From assembly GCA_963792895.1 (NCBI GenBank), contig CAWBYA010000007.1, positions 806,001 through 870,000 of the forward strand: a stretch of DNA of 64,000 nt, written 5' to 3'. Source of the DNA: UBA6912 sp963792895. Lineage in GTDB: Bacteria > Actinomycetota > Acidimicrobiia > Spongiisociales > UBA5794. How positions within the stretch are numbered: position 1 is the stretch's first letter; each line of letters starts with the position of its first letter. Positions 18,716 to 27,790 of this stretch are shown piece by piece. Below the pieces are notes generated by a model. That model was given only the letters and a program-made list of their open reading frames with translations, had not been told where the DNA came from and did not search any database. Both the position numbers and the translations under genes were made by a program.

Positions 18716-19180
18716 GTGGAAGAACTCACGCGCCACGAGATGATCGGCTTGCTGAAGCACGAGCTGGTGGGCCACCTCGGGATCGTCGACGATGGGGAGC
18801 CGTATGTGACCCCGATCTCGTTCGTTCACTCGGGGAGCGCAATCTACTTGAGGACCGGCCCGGGACGCCGTTTGGCGGCGATCGAGGCCAACGCTCGCGT
18901 GTGCGTCGAAGTGAGCCGGTTCGCCGGCGACGACGGCGCCTGGGAGAGCGTCGTCCTGTGGGGCGCTGCGGCCGTCCTCGACGATGACGACGACGACGCT
19001 CGCGAAGCTGTTGGGCTGTTGATGTTCAAGTACCGCAAGGTGTTCACCGCGACGGCAGCGCTCACGGAGCCGGAGGCGCTCGCTCCTGATGAGGTCGTGT
19101 TGAGAATCCCGATCGAGCACATGTCGGGTCGGCGGTCGGCGGCCGGGTTTGGTGAACACCTGCGCCCCGGAAGACTGTGA
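18716..19180 (+). CDS. pyridoxamine 5'-phosphate oxidase-fold flavoprotein
   Basis: 154 residues with the split-barrel pattern GHLGIVDDGEPYVTPISFVHSGSAIYLRTGPGRRLAAIEANARVCVEV, as in PNPOx-like/NimA-like FMN or F420 proteins. VLRIPIEHMSGRRS near the C-terminus also fits. The GTG at 18716 has GGGAGGG five bases upstream. It is divergent from the iron importer; its reaction is not determinable. Confidence 0.7.
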   Translation: MEELTRHEMIGLLKHELVGHLGIVDDGEPYVTPISFVHSGSAIYLRTGPGRRLAAIEANARVCVEVSRFAGDDGAWESVVLWGAAAVLDDDDDDAREAVGLLMFKYRKVFTATAALTEPEALAPDEVVLRIPIEHMSGRRSAAGFGEHLRPGRL

Positions 19181-19217
19181 GTCGCCGAAGCCGGTCGCTG
19201 CGACAGGGGCAGGGGCC

Positions 19218-20318
19218 TCAGCGGCGAAGCGCCCGTGCCACCTCGAATCGAACCTGGAAGTCGGGATCCTCGCCGAGTGCGCTCACGGCTGTGCGGCTCG
19301 CGCCGAGACCGAGGTCGCCCAGCGCCCGCACCGCTTTCCAGCGAATCCATGCGTCGTCGTTGTGGAGCGCCGCCTCGAAGAGGTCGCGCAGATCCTCGGC
19401 GCCTGCATTCGCGGCCACGTCTGCAGCGGCGTCGATGGCGGTCCGGCGCACGATGCGCGCTTCGTCTTCGAAGCCGAGCCGGAGGGCTTCATGGCGGATC
19501 GTCTCGTCCTCCGACTCGGCCAACACGGCGACGGCCATCCGCCGTAGCCGCGCCTCGTCGGCGTGCAGGGCTTCCAGCAGGCGCACCCGTTCCCCAGGGG
19601 CGTCGGGGTCGAGGAGATGCAACTCGGACGGCCGGACGTCGAGGTGCACGCGACCCGCCTCTCGCATCATCTCGTTGCGCGTGAGCGCGGGTGCGGCGGG
19701 GGTCTCGCCCGTCGAGAACACATCGGTCACGAGCGCGAGAACGGCATCGAGGCGGCTCTCCCAATCGGATGTTCGATCGAGCCCCACGGTGACGAAATCC
19801 CCCGCAACCATCACGTCGGTGATGTCCGGTTCCTCGAACATGCGTGCCACCTTCTGATCCGCCGCATCGCCGTCGGTGCGGCGGTGCCAGATCCCCGGTC
19901 GGGGCGGGCCCCCGATGACGAACTTGACCTTTCGAGGATGCGGGGTCGGCTCCGGGACCACGGGGCCGGAGAAGACTCGGTCGAAGAGAGACGGTTTCGT
20001 GGCCTCGGCGGCTCCGGTGACCCAGATCATGTACTTCCCGTCACGCAACCCATGGGCAAGCGCAAGCCCGTCGAGGTCGTGCTCCCACCACCCGTTGTCG
20101 ATGTGGGCGGTGACGATGTCGCTCAGTGCCGCGGCATCCTCGTGCGTCCACGGGTCGCTCGAGAAGAACTGCTTGAGCAGCGTCTTGAAGGGCCCAAGCG
20201 CCTCGAACGGGAGATGAACGGCGACCTCGTAGGTGATGAAGGCCGACGCATCGCCCGTGAGCGAGAGGGAATCGACGGCAGCGCGGGCGGCGTCGAGATC
20301 GGCGGGCGCGGCGTTCAT
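19218..20318 (-). CDS. Nfu N-terminal domain / HEAT-repeat protein
   Basis: 366 residues. The middle (about 125-225) includes RMFEEPDITDVMVAGDFVTVGLDRTSDWESRLDAVLALV, the pattern of the NifU/Nfu N-terminal domain. The C-terminal third (about 250-366) is a chain of short paired helices with repeats such as IRHEALRLGFEDEARIVRRTAIDAA and IRWKAVRALGDLG, i.e. HEAT-like repeats. There is no C-x-x-C Nfu C-terminal cluster site, so it is not a complete iron-sulfur scaffold. Its role is unknown. Confidence 0.6.
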   Translation of the reverse strand: MNAAPADLDAARAAVDSLSLTGDASAFITYEVAVHLPFEALGPFKTLLKQFFSSDPWTHEDAAALSDIVTAHIDNGWWEHDLDGLALAHGLRDGKYMIWVTGAAEATKPSLFDRVFSGPVVPEPTPHPRKVKFVIGGPPRPGIWHRRTDGDAADQKVARMFEEPDITDVMVAGDFVTVGLDRTSDWESRLDAVLALVTDVFSTGETPAAPALTRNEMMREAGRVHLDVRPSELHLLDPDAPGERVRLLEALHADEARLRRMAVAVLAESEDETIRHEALRLGFEDEARIVRRTAIDAAADVAANAGAEDLRDLFEAALHNDDAWIRWKAVRALGDLGLGASRTAVSALGEDPDFQVRFEVARALRR

Positions 20319-20362
20319 GGAGCAATCCTCGCACGTGGCGGGCCGATCATCGAAAGAAGTGC

Positions 20363-20389
20363 TTTACCGAGCAGGGGGAGAGCCGACAG
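20363..20389 (+). promoter_or_regulatory. sigma-28 promoter of fliC
   Basis: TTTA, 15 bases, GCCGACAG, followed by a 90-base leader to the flagellin GTG. It matches the enteric sigma-28 pattern (TAAA-N15-GCCGATAA) in spacing and core. Confidence 0.85.
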
Positions 20390-20454
20390 ACCCCCCAGTC
20401 GACACGGATGTTGGCTCGGGCCAGAGAGAGAGAAACCTCGCAAGAACGGGGCCC

Positions 20455-20479
20455 GTAGGACGCACAACCTACAAGGAGG
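20455..20479 (+). promoter_or_regulatory. candidate CsrA-binding hairpin in the fliC leader
   Basis: GTAGG-acgcacaa-CCTAC (20455-20472) forms a small hairpin holding a GGA. The next GGA is inside the AAGGAGG ribosome site at 20473-20479. In Bacillus, CsrA blocks flagellin translation through two such GGA sites, relieved by FliW; both csrA and fliW are encoded at 48051-48706. Confidence 0.5.
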
Positions 20480-20485
20480 TAACCC

Positions 20486-21301
20486 GTGCGTATCAACCAG
20501 AACATTGCGGCGTTCAATGCGTTCCGCAACCTCTCGGCGACGAACAGCCAACTCGGCAAGTCGCTCGAGAAACTGTCCTCGGGCTTCCGCATCAACCGTG
20601 CAGCCGACGACGCGGCGGGTCTCGCCAAGTCGGAGAGCTTGCGGGCGGAGATCCGCGGAAGCCGGCAGGCCGTCCGCAACGCTCAAGACGGCGTCAGCTT
20701 CGTGCAGACGGCTGAGGGCGCGCTCAACGAGGTGCACTCGATCCTGCAGCGCATGCGTGAGCTGGCAGTCGATGCGGCCAACACCGCAACGACCGACGGC
20801 ACGGCGCAGCAGGCCGAGATCGCCGAGCTCCGTTCGGAGATCGCCGCCATCGGCAGCAACACCACGTTCTCCGGGAACACCGTGTTCGCCGACTACTCGA
20901 CGACGGCCCTGACGTTCCACGTCGGCGCCAACGCCGGCAACACCCTGACGTTCGGCCAGGATCTGACGCTGACTGCGGCGTCGGTGGGCGGCGTGGACAT
21001 CAGCGCAGTGGACGTTTCGGCAGACGCCGACACGGCCATCACGACCCTCGACAGCGCCATCGACGGGCTGTCGACCTCCCGTGCTCAGCTCGGTGCGACC
21101 CAGAACCGACTCGAGCATGTGATCGCCAACCTCAGCGTGGCGGTCGAGAACCTCTCCGCCTCCGAGAGCCGGGTCCGTGACACGGACATGGCCGAGGAGA
21201 TGGTGAGCTTCACCAGGCACCAGATCATGGTGCAGGCAGGCACAGCAATGCTGGCGCAGGCCAACACTGTCCCGGGAACCGTCCTCTCCCTCCTCCAGTA
21301 A
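20486..21301 (+). CDS. fliC: flagellin
   Basis: Filament subunit, exported by the flagellar type III system. The N-terminal D0/D1 is MRINQNIAAFNAFRNLSATN...LSSGFRINRAADDAAGLAKSE and the C-terminal D1/D0 ends TRHQIMVQAGTAMLAQANTVPGTVLSLLQ. At 271 residues the variable centre (about 150-190) is minimal. The GTG start lies behind AAGGAGG. It is transcribed alone from a sigma-28 promoter and closed by a strong terminator. Confidence 0.97.
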   Translation: MRINQNIAAFNAFRNLSATNSQLGKSLEKLSSGFRINRAADDAAGLAKSESLRAEIRGSRQAVRNAQDGVSFVQTAEGALNEVHSILQRMRELAVDAANTATTDGTAQQAEIAELRSEIAAIGSNTTFSGNTVFADYSTTALTFHVGANAGNTLTFGQDLTLTAASVGGVDISAVDVSADADTAITTLDSAIDGLSTSRAQLGATQNRLEHVIANLSVAVENLSASESRVRDTDMAEEMVSFTRHQIMVQAGTAMLAQANTVPGTVLSLLQ

Positions 21302-21325
21302 CGGCGGACACCCGGCACACAAAAA

Positions 21326-21353
21326 GGGGGGCGGCCTTCGGGCCGCCCCCCTT
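21326..21353 (+). terminator. fliC terminator
   Basis: Eleven-bp perfect stem GGGGGGCGGCC, UUCG tetraloop, GGCCGCCCCCC then TT. It is preceded by AAAAA, so it may also fold in the opposite direction. Confidence 0.88.
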
Positions 21354-21375
21354 CCCCGCTCACGACCGGTTCACC

Positions 21376-21402
21376 TTCAGTGCGCGGTCGAGCCGCCGAC
21401 AG
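21376..21402 (+). promoter_or_regulatory. sigma-28 promoter of fliD-fliS-fliT
   Basis: TTCA, 15 bases, GCCGACAG, ending 21 bases before the fliD ATG. The -35 has one change from TTAA; the -10 core is identical to that of fliC. Confidence 0.7.
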
Positions 21403-21423
21403 GGACACCGGAGCAGCTGAGAC

Positions 21424-23335
21424 ATGACACTTCCACTCTTCAACATCGGGGGCCTCGCCTCCGGCCTCGACACCGACAACATCATCAAGAGTGTTCTCGA
21501 CGTCGAGCGCATCCCCATCAACCAGCTTGCGGCACGCCGGGCCAAGTACGAGGCCAAGAACCAGGCGTGGCAGGCCGTCACCACCCGTTTCAGCGCAATC
21601 CGCACGGCCCTCAACGCCGTCGACAGCCTCAGCGACCTCAACAAGTTCGCCACGGCATCGAGCTCGAACGAGAGCGCAATCGGCGTTGCGGCCACCGGCT
21701 CCGCCACCCCGGGCACCATCTCGTTCACGGTGTCCCAGCTTGCCGCCAACCATCAAGTCGTGTCGAGCACCAGCTTCGCATCGGGCACCGACCTCGTCGG
21801 TGCGGGTGACTTCACGATCACCGCCGGCGGCACCGATTACACGGTTACTGCGACGGCCACCACGACGCTCAACGAGCTCGCTCAGCAGATCAACGCCGTA
21901 GCCGACCTCGACGTCACGGCCTCGGTGATAGCGGTCGACGGGTCGACGGCCAAGCTCTACCTGACGGCGGACACCTCCGGTGCAGCATCGTCGTTCACGG
22001 TCGGTGGATCCATCGGGTCGCTCTCGGGCACCGACGTGATCCAAGCCGGCCAAGATGCTCAGCTCACGCTCGGCAGCGGTGCCGGGGCGCTCACACTGAG
22101 CCGCGCGTCCAACGCCGTCACCGATCTCCTCCCCGGTGTGACCATCTCGCTCAAGGAGGTGACGACCGACCCCGTCTCCGTCTCGGTGGGACGGGATGTC
22201 GACGCCGCCGTGACGGCGATCAAGACCGTGGTCGACGAGATCAACGCCGCCCTCACCACGCTCGGCGAGATGACTGCCTACAACGCAGAGTCGGGGGTGG
22301 GCGGGATCCTCGTTGGCGACGGCACGGCCCGCCAGCTGATCTTCGACCTCCGCTCGTCCGATTTCGAGCATCGTCAACGAGGCGTCTTCCGACTACCCGA
22401 TCGCCTCGTCGGTGGGTATCTCGCTGAACCGCCAAGGCACATTCGATCTCAACGAGACCAAGCTGCGCGACGCTCTCGCGGCGGACTTCGACGCCGTTTC
22501 CGGCCTGCTGCTCGAGAGCGGCAATGCGCTCGACACGCGGATGAGTTTCGTCGGGGCCACCAGCGCAACCCAAGCCGGCGACTACGAGGTGGTCGTCACC
22601 CAGGCGGCAACGCAGCCATCTGCGCTCAGCGACACGTACAAGAAGCCCAACGCCGACACGACGTTCCAGATCATCGTCGACGGACTGTCGATCGACGTGA
22701 CCGTCATCAAGAACGACAATATCGAAGAGGCCGTCGACGCCATCAACGCCGCGCTGAGCGCAGCGGGCAAGGCTGTAGTGACGGCTTCGATCTTCGACGA
22801 CGGCGACGAGAAGATCCGACTCGACCATGCCACGTACGGCAGCGGGGCGAGCCTCGAAGTCGTCGGTGACCCCTTCGGACTTGCGGGCGTGTACCAAGGA
22901 ACGGACGTCGCCGGAACTATCGGCGCTGAGGCGGCGACGGGTACGGGGAGGATGCTGACCGCCAACGGCGGCAGCCCTTCGGGGCTGTCGGTCCTCATCA
23001 CGGCGTCTGCCGACGATGTGAGCGGTGCGGGCGGCTCGCTGTCGCTCGGCGACTTGACCTACAGCAACGGGATCTTCGGGGCACTCGGGAACCAGATCGA
23101 CCTCGCCGAGGGAGCCAGCGGCCGCATCGCAAGGGCTCGAGATCTGTGGCAGGCACAGATAGAGGACGTCAAGGATCGTATCGAGGTGCTGGAGGACAGG
23201 CTGGAGCGGCGCGAAGCGCAACTGATCCGCCAGTTCGCAGGCTTGGAGACCGCAATGTCGACGCTGTCTTCGCAAGCGGCGTGGCTGACGTCGCAGATCT
23301 CGTCGCTCAATGCCAACACGTCGAGCCAAGGGTGA
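21424..23335 (+). CDS. fliD: flagellar filament cap FliD, frameshifted
   Basis: Cap protein that folds flagellin at the filament tip. The N-terminus FNIGGLASGLDTDNIIKSVLDVERIP and the C-terminal coiled coil VKDRIEVLEDRLERREAQLIRQF are both typical. The frame changes at about 22360: FDLRSS continues as ISSIVNEASSDYPIASSVGI if one extra G is dropped. Together the halves give about 636 residues. If the shift were real the cap would be non-functional, while all other late genes look maintained. Confidence 0.9.
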
Positions 23336-23342
23336 GGACTGG

Positions 23343-23744
23343 ATGACCAGATCAGGCGGCTACCAGGTGGCCGGCAACGCATACCGAGCCCAGGCCGTCG
23401 AGACTGCCGGTCCGGTCCAACTCGTCATGATGCTGTACGACGGAGCGCTTGGAGCCATCGCCACTGCAGAGCGCGCACTCGGCGCCGAGAAAGCGTTGGA
23501 GACGGCGCACCGTGAGCTGACACGGGCCCAAGACATCGTGACCGAGCTGATGCTGGCGCTCGATCACGATCAGGGTGGCGACATCGCCGCCGGGCTCGCC
23601 ATCATCTACGACTACTGCCTCGACCGGCTCACGAGAGCGAACCTGGCCAAGGATCCGGCGCTGCTCGCCGACGTCACCAAGTCGCTGTCGAGTCTCCGTG
23701 AGGCCTGGGCGACGGTCGCGACACAGATGAGTGGTGCGGCGTGA
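23343..23744 (+). CDS. fliS: flagellin export chaperone FliS
   Basis: Binds the flagellin C-terminus in the cytosol before export. 133 residues; GNAYRAQAVETAGPVQLVMMLYDGALGAI is the canonical FliS N-terminus and DYCLDRLTRANLAKDPALLADV the C-terminal helix. It lies seven bases after fliD; its stop overlaps the GTG of the next gene. Confidence 0.93.
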   Translation: MTRSGGYQVAGNAYRAQAVETAGPVQLVMMLYDGALGAIATAERALGAEKALETAHRELTRAQDIVTELMLALDHDQGGDIAAGLAIIYDYCLDRLTRANLAKDPALLADVTKSLSSLREAWATVATQMSGAA

Positions 23745-24067
23745 GTGTGGTCACCGAGGTCATCGCACTCCTGACCCGAATCGAGGGGGCGCTCGACTCT
23801 GCCGACTTCGAGCACCTGGCCGCGGCTGGGGTCGTCACCGCCGAGGGAGATCTCCCCGGCCACGTGGAGGCAGCGGAGCTCCAGCAGTTGCTCGACAAGA
23901 CGCTTCACTTGCGGGCCCGCGTCGCTGCAGCGATGGTGGGCGTGGAGTCCGAGCTGCGCAGCGTGGGCTCGACGACGGGTGGCCGGTCGCGCCTATCTCG
24001 CCAACCAAGGCTCGATGCCCGTCCCGTTCGAGTGACGGCGAGCATCTCGCTCAGCCCTCTCACTTAA
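23741..24067 (+). CDS. FliT-like flagellar chaperone, probable 3' frameshift
   Basis: Small helical protein directly after fliS, the usual place of FliT. It reads VVTEVIALLTRIEGALDSADFEHLAAAG and ELQQLLDKTLHLRARVAAAMVGVESELRSV. In the open frame the C-terminus becomes a basic stretch ending at 24067. Dropping one base near 23987 gives RAYLANQGSMPVPFE and a stop at 24033-24035. That is the better ending and removes the overlap with the flgB promoter. The assignment rests on context and helical pattern. Confidence 0.55.
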   Translation: MSVVTEVIALLTRIEGALDSADFEHLAAAGVVTAEGDLPGHVEAAELQQLLDKTLHLRARVAAAMVGVESELRSVGSTTGGRSRLSRQPRLDARPVRVTASISLSPLT

Positions 24068-24090
24068 CTCCCATCGCCCGGAGCCGACTG
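24064..24090 (+). promoter_or_regulatory. sigma-28 promoter upstream of the flgB operon
   Basis: TTAA, 15 bases, GCCGACTG. It lies 93 bases before flgB, with a complete intrinsic terminator between them. Confidence 0.78.
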
Positions 24091-24134
24091 GAGCGATACA
24101 ACTCAGACACGAGACGGATCTCGCTTTTGCTTCA

Positions 24135-24163
24135 GGGAAGAACGCCCAGCGTTCTTCCCTTTT
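24135..24163 (+). terminator. intrinsic terminator inside the flgB leader (attenuator candidate)
   Basis: Perfect 11-bp stem GGGAAGAACGC-cca-GCGTTCTTCCC followed by TTTT. It ends nine bases before the GAGGAGG of flgB, leaving no space for a promoter behind it. A competing stem (AGCGA at about 24092 with TCGCT at about 24121) lies upstream. Confidence 0.85.
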
Positions 24164-24183
24164 CACGTTCCGAGGAGGTGACC

Positions 24184-24534
24184 GTGCTACCGATCAGCGA
24201 CCAATCGATGGAGGCCATCGAGTACGCACTCGATGCGCTCACGACGCGCTCGGAGGTCGTCGCCAACAATGTCGCCAATTCGGAGGTGCCGGGGTTTCTG
24301 GCATCTCGTGTCTCGTTCGAGAACGAGCTGCGCAGGGCGCTCGAAGGCCGCGGGCCTGACCGGCTCGGAACCCCGTCGGTCGAGGTGGCGCCGGGTCAGC
24401 CCGACGCCACGGGAAACACCGTGAACCTCGAGACGGAGGTAGTGGAGATGATCAAGACCAACCTGCTCCAGCAGGCGATGGTCGAGGCGTTCAATTTCAA
24501 GGCGGGCCTCTTGCGCACCGCCATGAGGGGGTAG
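24184..24534 (+). CDS. flgB: flagellar proximal rod protein FlgB
   Basis: Rod subunit next to the MS ring, 116 residues. EYALDALTTRSEVVANNVANSEVPGF is the rod/hook N-terminal motif; NLLQQAMVEAFNFKAGLLRTAM is the C-terminal helix. GTG at 24184 behind GAGGAGG; an in-frame GTG at 24178 overlaps that site. First gene of the basal-body operon. Confidence 0.92.
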   Translation: MLPISDQSMEAIEYALDALTTRSEVVANNVANSEVPGFLASRVSFENELRRALEGRGPDRLGTPSVEVAPGQPDATGNTVNLETEVVEMIKTNLLQQAMVEAFNFKAGLLRTAMRG

Positions 24535-24539
24535 CCGCC

Positions 24540-24956
24540 ATGGGCCCATTCGCAAGCATCGACATCGCCGCAACCGGCGCAGACGTAGCCCAGCTCTGGC
24601 TCGAAACCATCGCCCACAACCTGGCGAACGTCAACACCGTGCGCAACCCCGACGATGAGCCGTTTCGCGCCTTCCTCGTCCACGCCGAAGAGACGACCGG
24701 CTCCCGCGGGAGCGGTCAGGGCGAGGGTGTGCATGCCGTTGAGCTGCTCCGGTCCCCGGGGGATCCCGCATGGGTCTTCGATCCCGAGAACCCGCTGGCC
24801 TCCGAGGAAGGCTACGTCGTGTTGCCCGTCATCGACGTCGCCGGGCAGATGGCCGACCTGATCGTCGCCCAGCGCTCGTACCAGATGAATCTCGAAGTCA
24901 TCCGTACGGGGGAAGAGGCGTACCAGGCCGCTCTGAGGATCGGTTCGCCGCAATGA
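24540..24956 (+). CDS. flgC: flagellar proximal rod protein FlgC
   Basis: 138 residues. IDIAATGADVAQLWLETIAHNLANVNT at the N-terminus and VIDVAGQMADLIVAQRSYQMNLEVIRTGEEAY at the C-terminus are the paired rod-protein helices. Five bases after flgB; its stop overlaps the fliE ATG. Confidence 0.94.
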   Translation: MGPFASIDIAATGADVAQLWLETIAHNLANVNTVRNPDDEPFRAFLVHAEETTGSRGSGQGEGVHAVELLRSPGDPAWVFDPENPLASEEGYVVLPVIDVAGQMADLIVAQRSYQMNLEVIRTGEEAYQAALRIGSPQ

Positions 24957-25252
24957 CGATTCCCCCGATCTCGGGTGTGCCGGCATCGGTGCCGGCGGTC
25001 AGCCCGACCGCAGCCGCCACCGAACCGGCAGGCAAGGGCTTCGGCGAGGCCATCACCAAGATGCTGGACGACGTGTCGCAGGCCGAGGCGCATGCAGATG
25101 CCCTGGCCACCGACGTCGCCATGGGGGGCGAAACGAGCGTGCAAGACCTGATGGTGGCGATGACCAAAGCATCGCTCAGCGTCGACCTCCTCGTCCAAGT
25201 TCGCAACCGGGCCCTCGAGGCCTACCAAGAAGTCATGAGGATGCAGATCTGA
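24953..25252 (+). CDS. fliE: flagellar hook-basal body protein FliE
   Basis: Connects the MS ring and rod. 99 residues with FGEAITKMLDDVSQAEAHADALATDVAMG and SVQDLMVAMTKASLSVDLLVQVRNRALEAYQEVMRMQI, the conserved C-terminus. Translationally coupled to flgC. Confidence 0.94.
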   Translation: MTIPPISGVPASVPAVSPTAAATEPAGKGFGEAITKMLDDVSQAEAHADALATDVAMGGETSVQDLMVAMTKASLSVDLLVQVRNRALEAYQEVMRMQI

Positions 25253-25253
25253 C

Positions 25254-26789
25254 ATGCAGAAACGACGTATTGGAGAGATGTTTGGAGCCATGCCGCTGGC
25301 CCATCAGGTGATGATCGGTGCGGCTGTGGCAACGCTCGCCATGGCTGCATTCCTCTTCTTCCGGTGGGTGAGCACGCCGTCGTACACGGTGCTCTACACC
25401 AACCTGGACGACCAGACGCTCTCTGCGGTCGTCGACGAGCTCGACCGCCAAGGCGTTGACTACAAGATCGAGGGCGGCGGCTCCCGGGTGCTCGTGCCGC
25501 GGTCGATGGTCTACGAGCTGCGGGGCACCCTTGCGGTTGCTGGTGTCGACACCGAAGCGCTGCCCCAAGGGTACGAGCTGCTCGACGAGCAGGGTCTCAA
25601 CGTATCGGACTTCCGCCAGCGCGTCGACTACCAGCGAGCCCTCGAAGGCGAGCTTGCACGCACCCTCCTCGCGATGGACGAGATCACGATGGCGCAGGTC
25701 CACCTGGTCATTCCTGATGAGCCGCTCTTCGCAGACGACGAGGAGCCGGTGACGGCCTCTGTGTTGCTCGACTCGAGCAGGCAGCTCGGCGAGCTCGAGG
25801 TCGAGGCGGTGACCTTCGTCGTGAGTTCTGCCGTTGAGGGTCTCGAGCCCGCGAACGTGACCGTTGCCGGTGTCGATGGACAGGTGCTCCACGCAGGTGG
25901 GGACCTGGCGGCGGGCGCCGCCGTCGGCAACCGCAACTTGCGGATGACGCGCGACTTCGAGATGGCGCTCGCCAACGATGTTCGCAACTTGTTGGCCGCA
26001 GTCGTCGGCACCAATTCGGCGTCTGTGGTGGTGCGCGCCCAGCTCGACTTCGACGAGGAGTCGACCGAGTCCGAGACCTACAACCCCGATTCTGCAATCC
26101 CGCTGCGTGAGCAAACGGTCGACGAGCAGTTCACCGGGGCTGGCACGCCTCCCGGCGGGTCGCTCGGCGTGGACGGGCAAGAGATCGTCGTCGCCGCAGA
26201 TGGCGACACCTACGTATACGACCGCAGCGAGGTCGTGCGCGAGTACGGCGTCGACCGGCTCATCTCCAAGTCCGTGACTGCTCCGGGCGCCGTCGAGCAG
26301 CTGTCCGTCGCGGTCGTGATGGATGATGGCTCCAGCACAGGCATCCCCGTCCCCGCAGTCGGTGAGATCGAGGCGTTGGTCGGCGCGGCCGTTGGCATCG
26401 ACGCCGCCAGGGGCGACACCATCTCGGTCTCCACGGTTGCGTTCCCGGCGGTCGAGACGGTTGCCCTCACCGAGGAAGCCACGCCGGCGAGCGCCCCGCT
26501 CGACATCATGGCGATGATCCCGCAGGTCCTCGGCGCCATCGTCTTGCTGATCACTGCGGCCGGACTGCTGTTGATGGGTCGCAGCGGGAAGAAGAAGCCG
26601 GTGTCGGTGGTCGCTGAGGCGCCGGGGCAGTTTGCGCTGACCGGCGGCGAGGAAGACCACCGGGACATGGTCTCGGTCGGCCAAGGCGCCCTGGGTGAGG
26701 GCATGCAATCGGACGTGCTGAGCATGGTGCAGCGCCAGCCCGAGGACGTCGCTGCGCTCCTGCGCGGGTGGTTGGCGGATAGGCAATGA
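25254..26789 (+). CDS. fliF: flagellar MS-ring protein FliF
   Basis: 511 residues with two membrane helices (about 18-37 and 420-440) flanking the periplasmic ring-building domain. YTVLYTNLDDQTLSAVVDELDRQGVDYKI and VSDFRQRVDYQRALEGELARTL are diagnostic. The cytosolic tail ends SMVQRQPEDVAALLRGWL, the FliG-binding segment. It overlaps fliG by four bases. Confidence 0.96.
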   Translation: MQKRRIGEMFGAMPLAHQVMIGAAVATLAMAAFLFFRWVSTPSYTVLYTNLDDQTLSAVVDELDRQGVDYKIEGGGSRVLVPRSMVYELRGTLAVAGVDTEALPQGYELLDEQGLNVSDFRQRVDYQRALEGELARTLLAMDEITMAQVHLVIPDEPLFADDEEPVTASVLLDSSRQLGELEVEAVTFVVSSAVEGLEPANVTVAGVDGQVLHAGGDLAAGAAVGNRNLRMTRDFEMALANDVRNLLAAVVGTNSASVVVRAQLDFDEESTESETYNPDSAIPLREQTVDEQFTGAGTPPGGSLGVDGQEIVVAADGDTYVYDRSEVVREYGVDRLISKSVTAPGAVEQLSVAVVMDDGSSTGIPVPAVGEIEALVGAAVGIDAARGDTISVSTVAFPAVETVALTEEATPASAPLDIMAMIPQVLGAIVLLITAAGLLLMGRSGKKKPVSVVAEAPGQFALTGGEEDHRDMVSVGQGALGEGMQSDVLSMVQRQPEDVAALLRGWLADRQ

Positions 26790-27790
26790 CTTCCATGGAC
26801 CTGAAGCCCGAGGAGAAGGCGGCCGCACTCGTTGTGGCCGTCGGACCGCGTGCGGCGTCGAGCCTGCTGCAATTCCTCACCGAGGAAGAGGTCGAGCGAC
26901 TCGCCACCGAGGTGGCCCGGATCGGCCGGCTCCGCCCCGAAACCGTGTCCGCCGTCCTGAACGAGGTTCATGCCGAGGCCCAAGCGCAGCGGGCACTTGC
27001 CTCAGGGGGCATCGAGTACGCCCGCGAGCTCCTCACCGAGTGGAAGGGCTCCCGCGGGGCCGAGATGATCGACCGGCTGATGGCCAACCTCCACGTTGTG
27101 CCGTTCGGCTTCGTGCGTGACATCGACCCGGAACAACTGGTGCACATCATGAAGGACGAGCACCCCCAGACGGTCGCTCTGATCCTCGCGTATCAACCGG
27201 CCGCCTACGCGGCAACGGTGCTCCACGGCTTCGAACCCGAGATGCGAGCCGAGGTGGCACTGCGGGTTGCCCGTATGGGTCGAACTTCGCCGGAAGTGAT
27301 CGCCAGGATCGAGGCGGCGTTGCGTGCCCGGCTGGGCTCGGTGAGCTCGGCCGAGGTCTCCGCACGTGGCGGTGTCGAGGACCTCGCCGCTGTGCTCAAC
27401 CACACAGACCGGTCGACCGAGCGGGCGATCCTCGACCGGTTGAGCCGCATGGACTCGATCGTTGCGGACGAAGTGCGCTCGCTGATGTTCGTCTTCGAAG
27501 ATGTCGTGCAGCTTGGCGACAAGGCCATCCAGCGCGTCATCCAGGACGTTGACACCAAGGACCTCGCCTACGCAATGAAGGGCGTGATGCCGGCGGTTCG
27601 CGACGTGATCCTTCGCAACATGTCTCAGCGAGCGTCGGAGACCTTGCTCGAGGAGATCGAGCTGCTCGGTGCAGTTCGCCGCTCCGACGTGGAACAGGCG
27701 CAGAGCCGGGTCGTTGCCGTGGTTCGCAGGCTGGAGGACGCCGGCGAGATCGTCATCGCCCGCGCCGGGGAGAGTGAGCTCGTTGAATAG
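26786..27790 (+). CDS. fliG: flagellar motor switch protein FliG
   Basis: Rotor protein that contacts MotA. 334 residues; EHPQTVALILAYQPAAYAATVLHGFEPEMRAEVALRVARM is the middle domain, and MFVFEDVVQLGDKAIQRVIQDVDTKDLAYAMKG holds the charged torque helix region. An ATG at 26795 is an alternative start. It overlaps fliH. Confidence 0.96.
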   Translation: MTSMDLKPEEKAAALVVAVGPRAASSLLQFLTEEEVERLATEVARIGRLRPETVSAVLNEVHAEAQAQRALASGGIEYARELLTEWKGSRGAEMIDRLMANLHVVPFGFVRDIDPEQLVHIMKDEHPQTVALILAYQPAAYAATVLHGFEPEMRAEVALRVARMGRTSPEVIARIEAALRARLGSVSSAEVSARGGVEDLAAVLNHTDRSTERAILDRLSRMDSIVADEVRSLMFVFEDVVQLGDKAIQRVIQDVDTKDLAYAMKGVMPAVRDVILRNMSQRASETLLEEIELLGAVRRSDVEQAQSRVVAVVRRLEDAGEIVIARAGESELVE

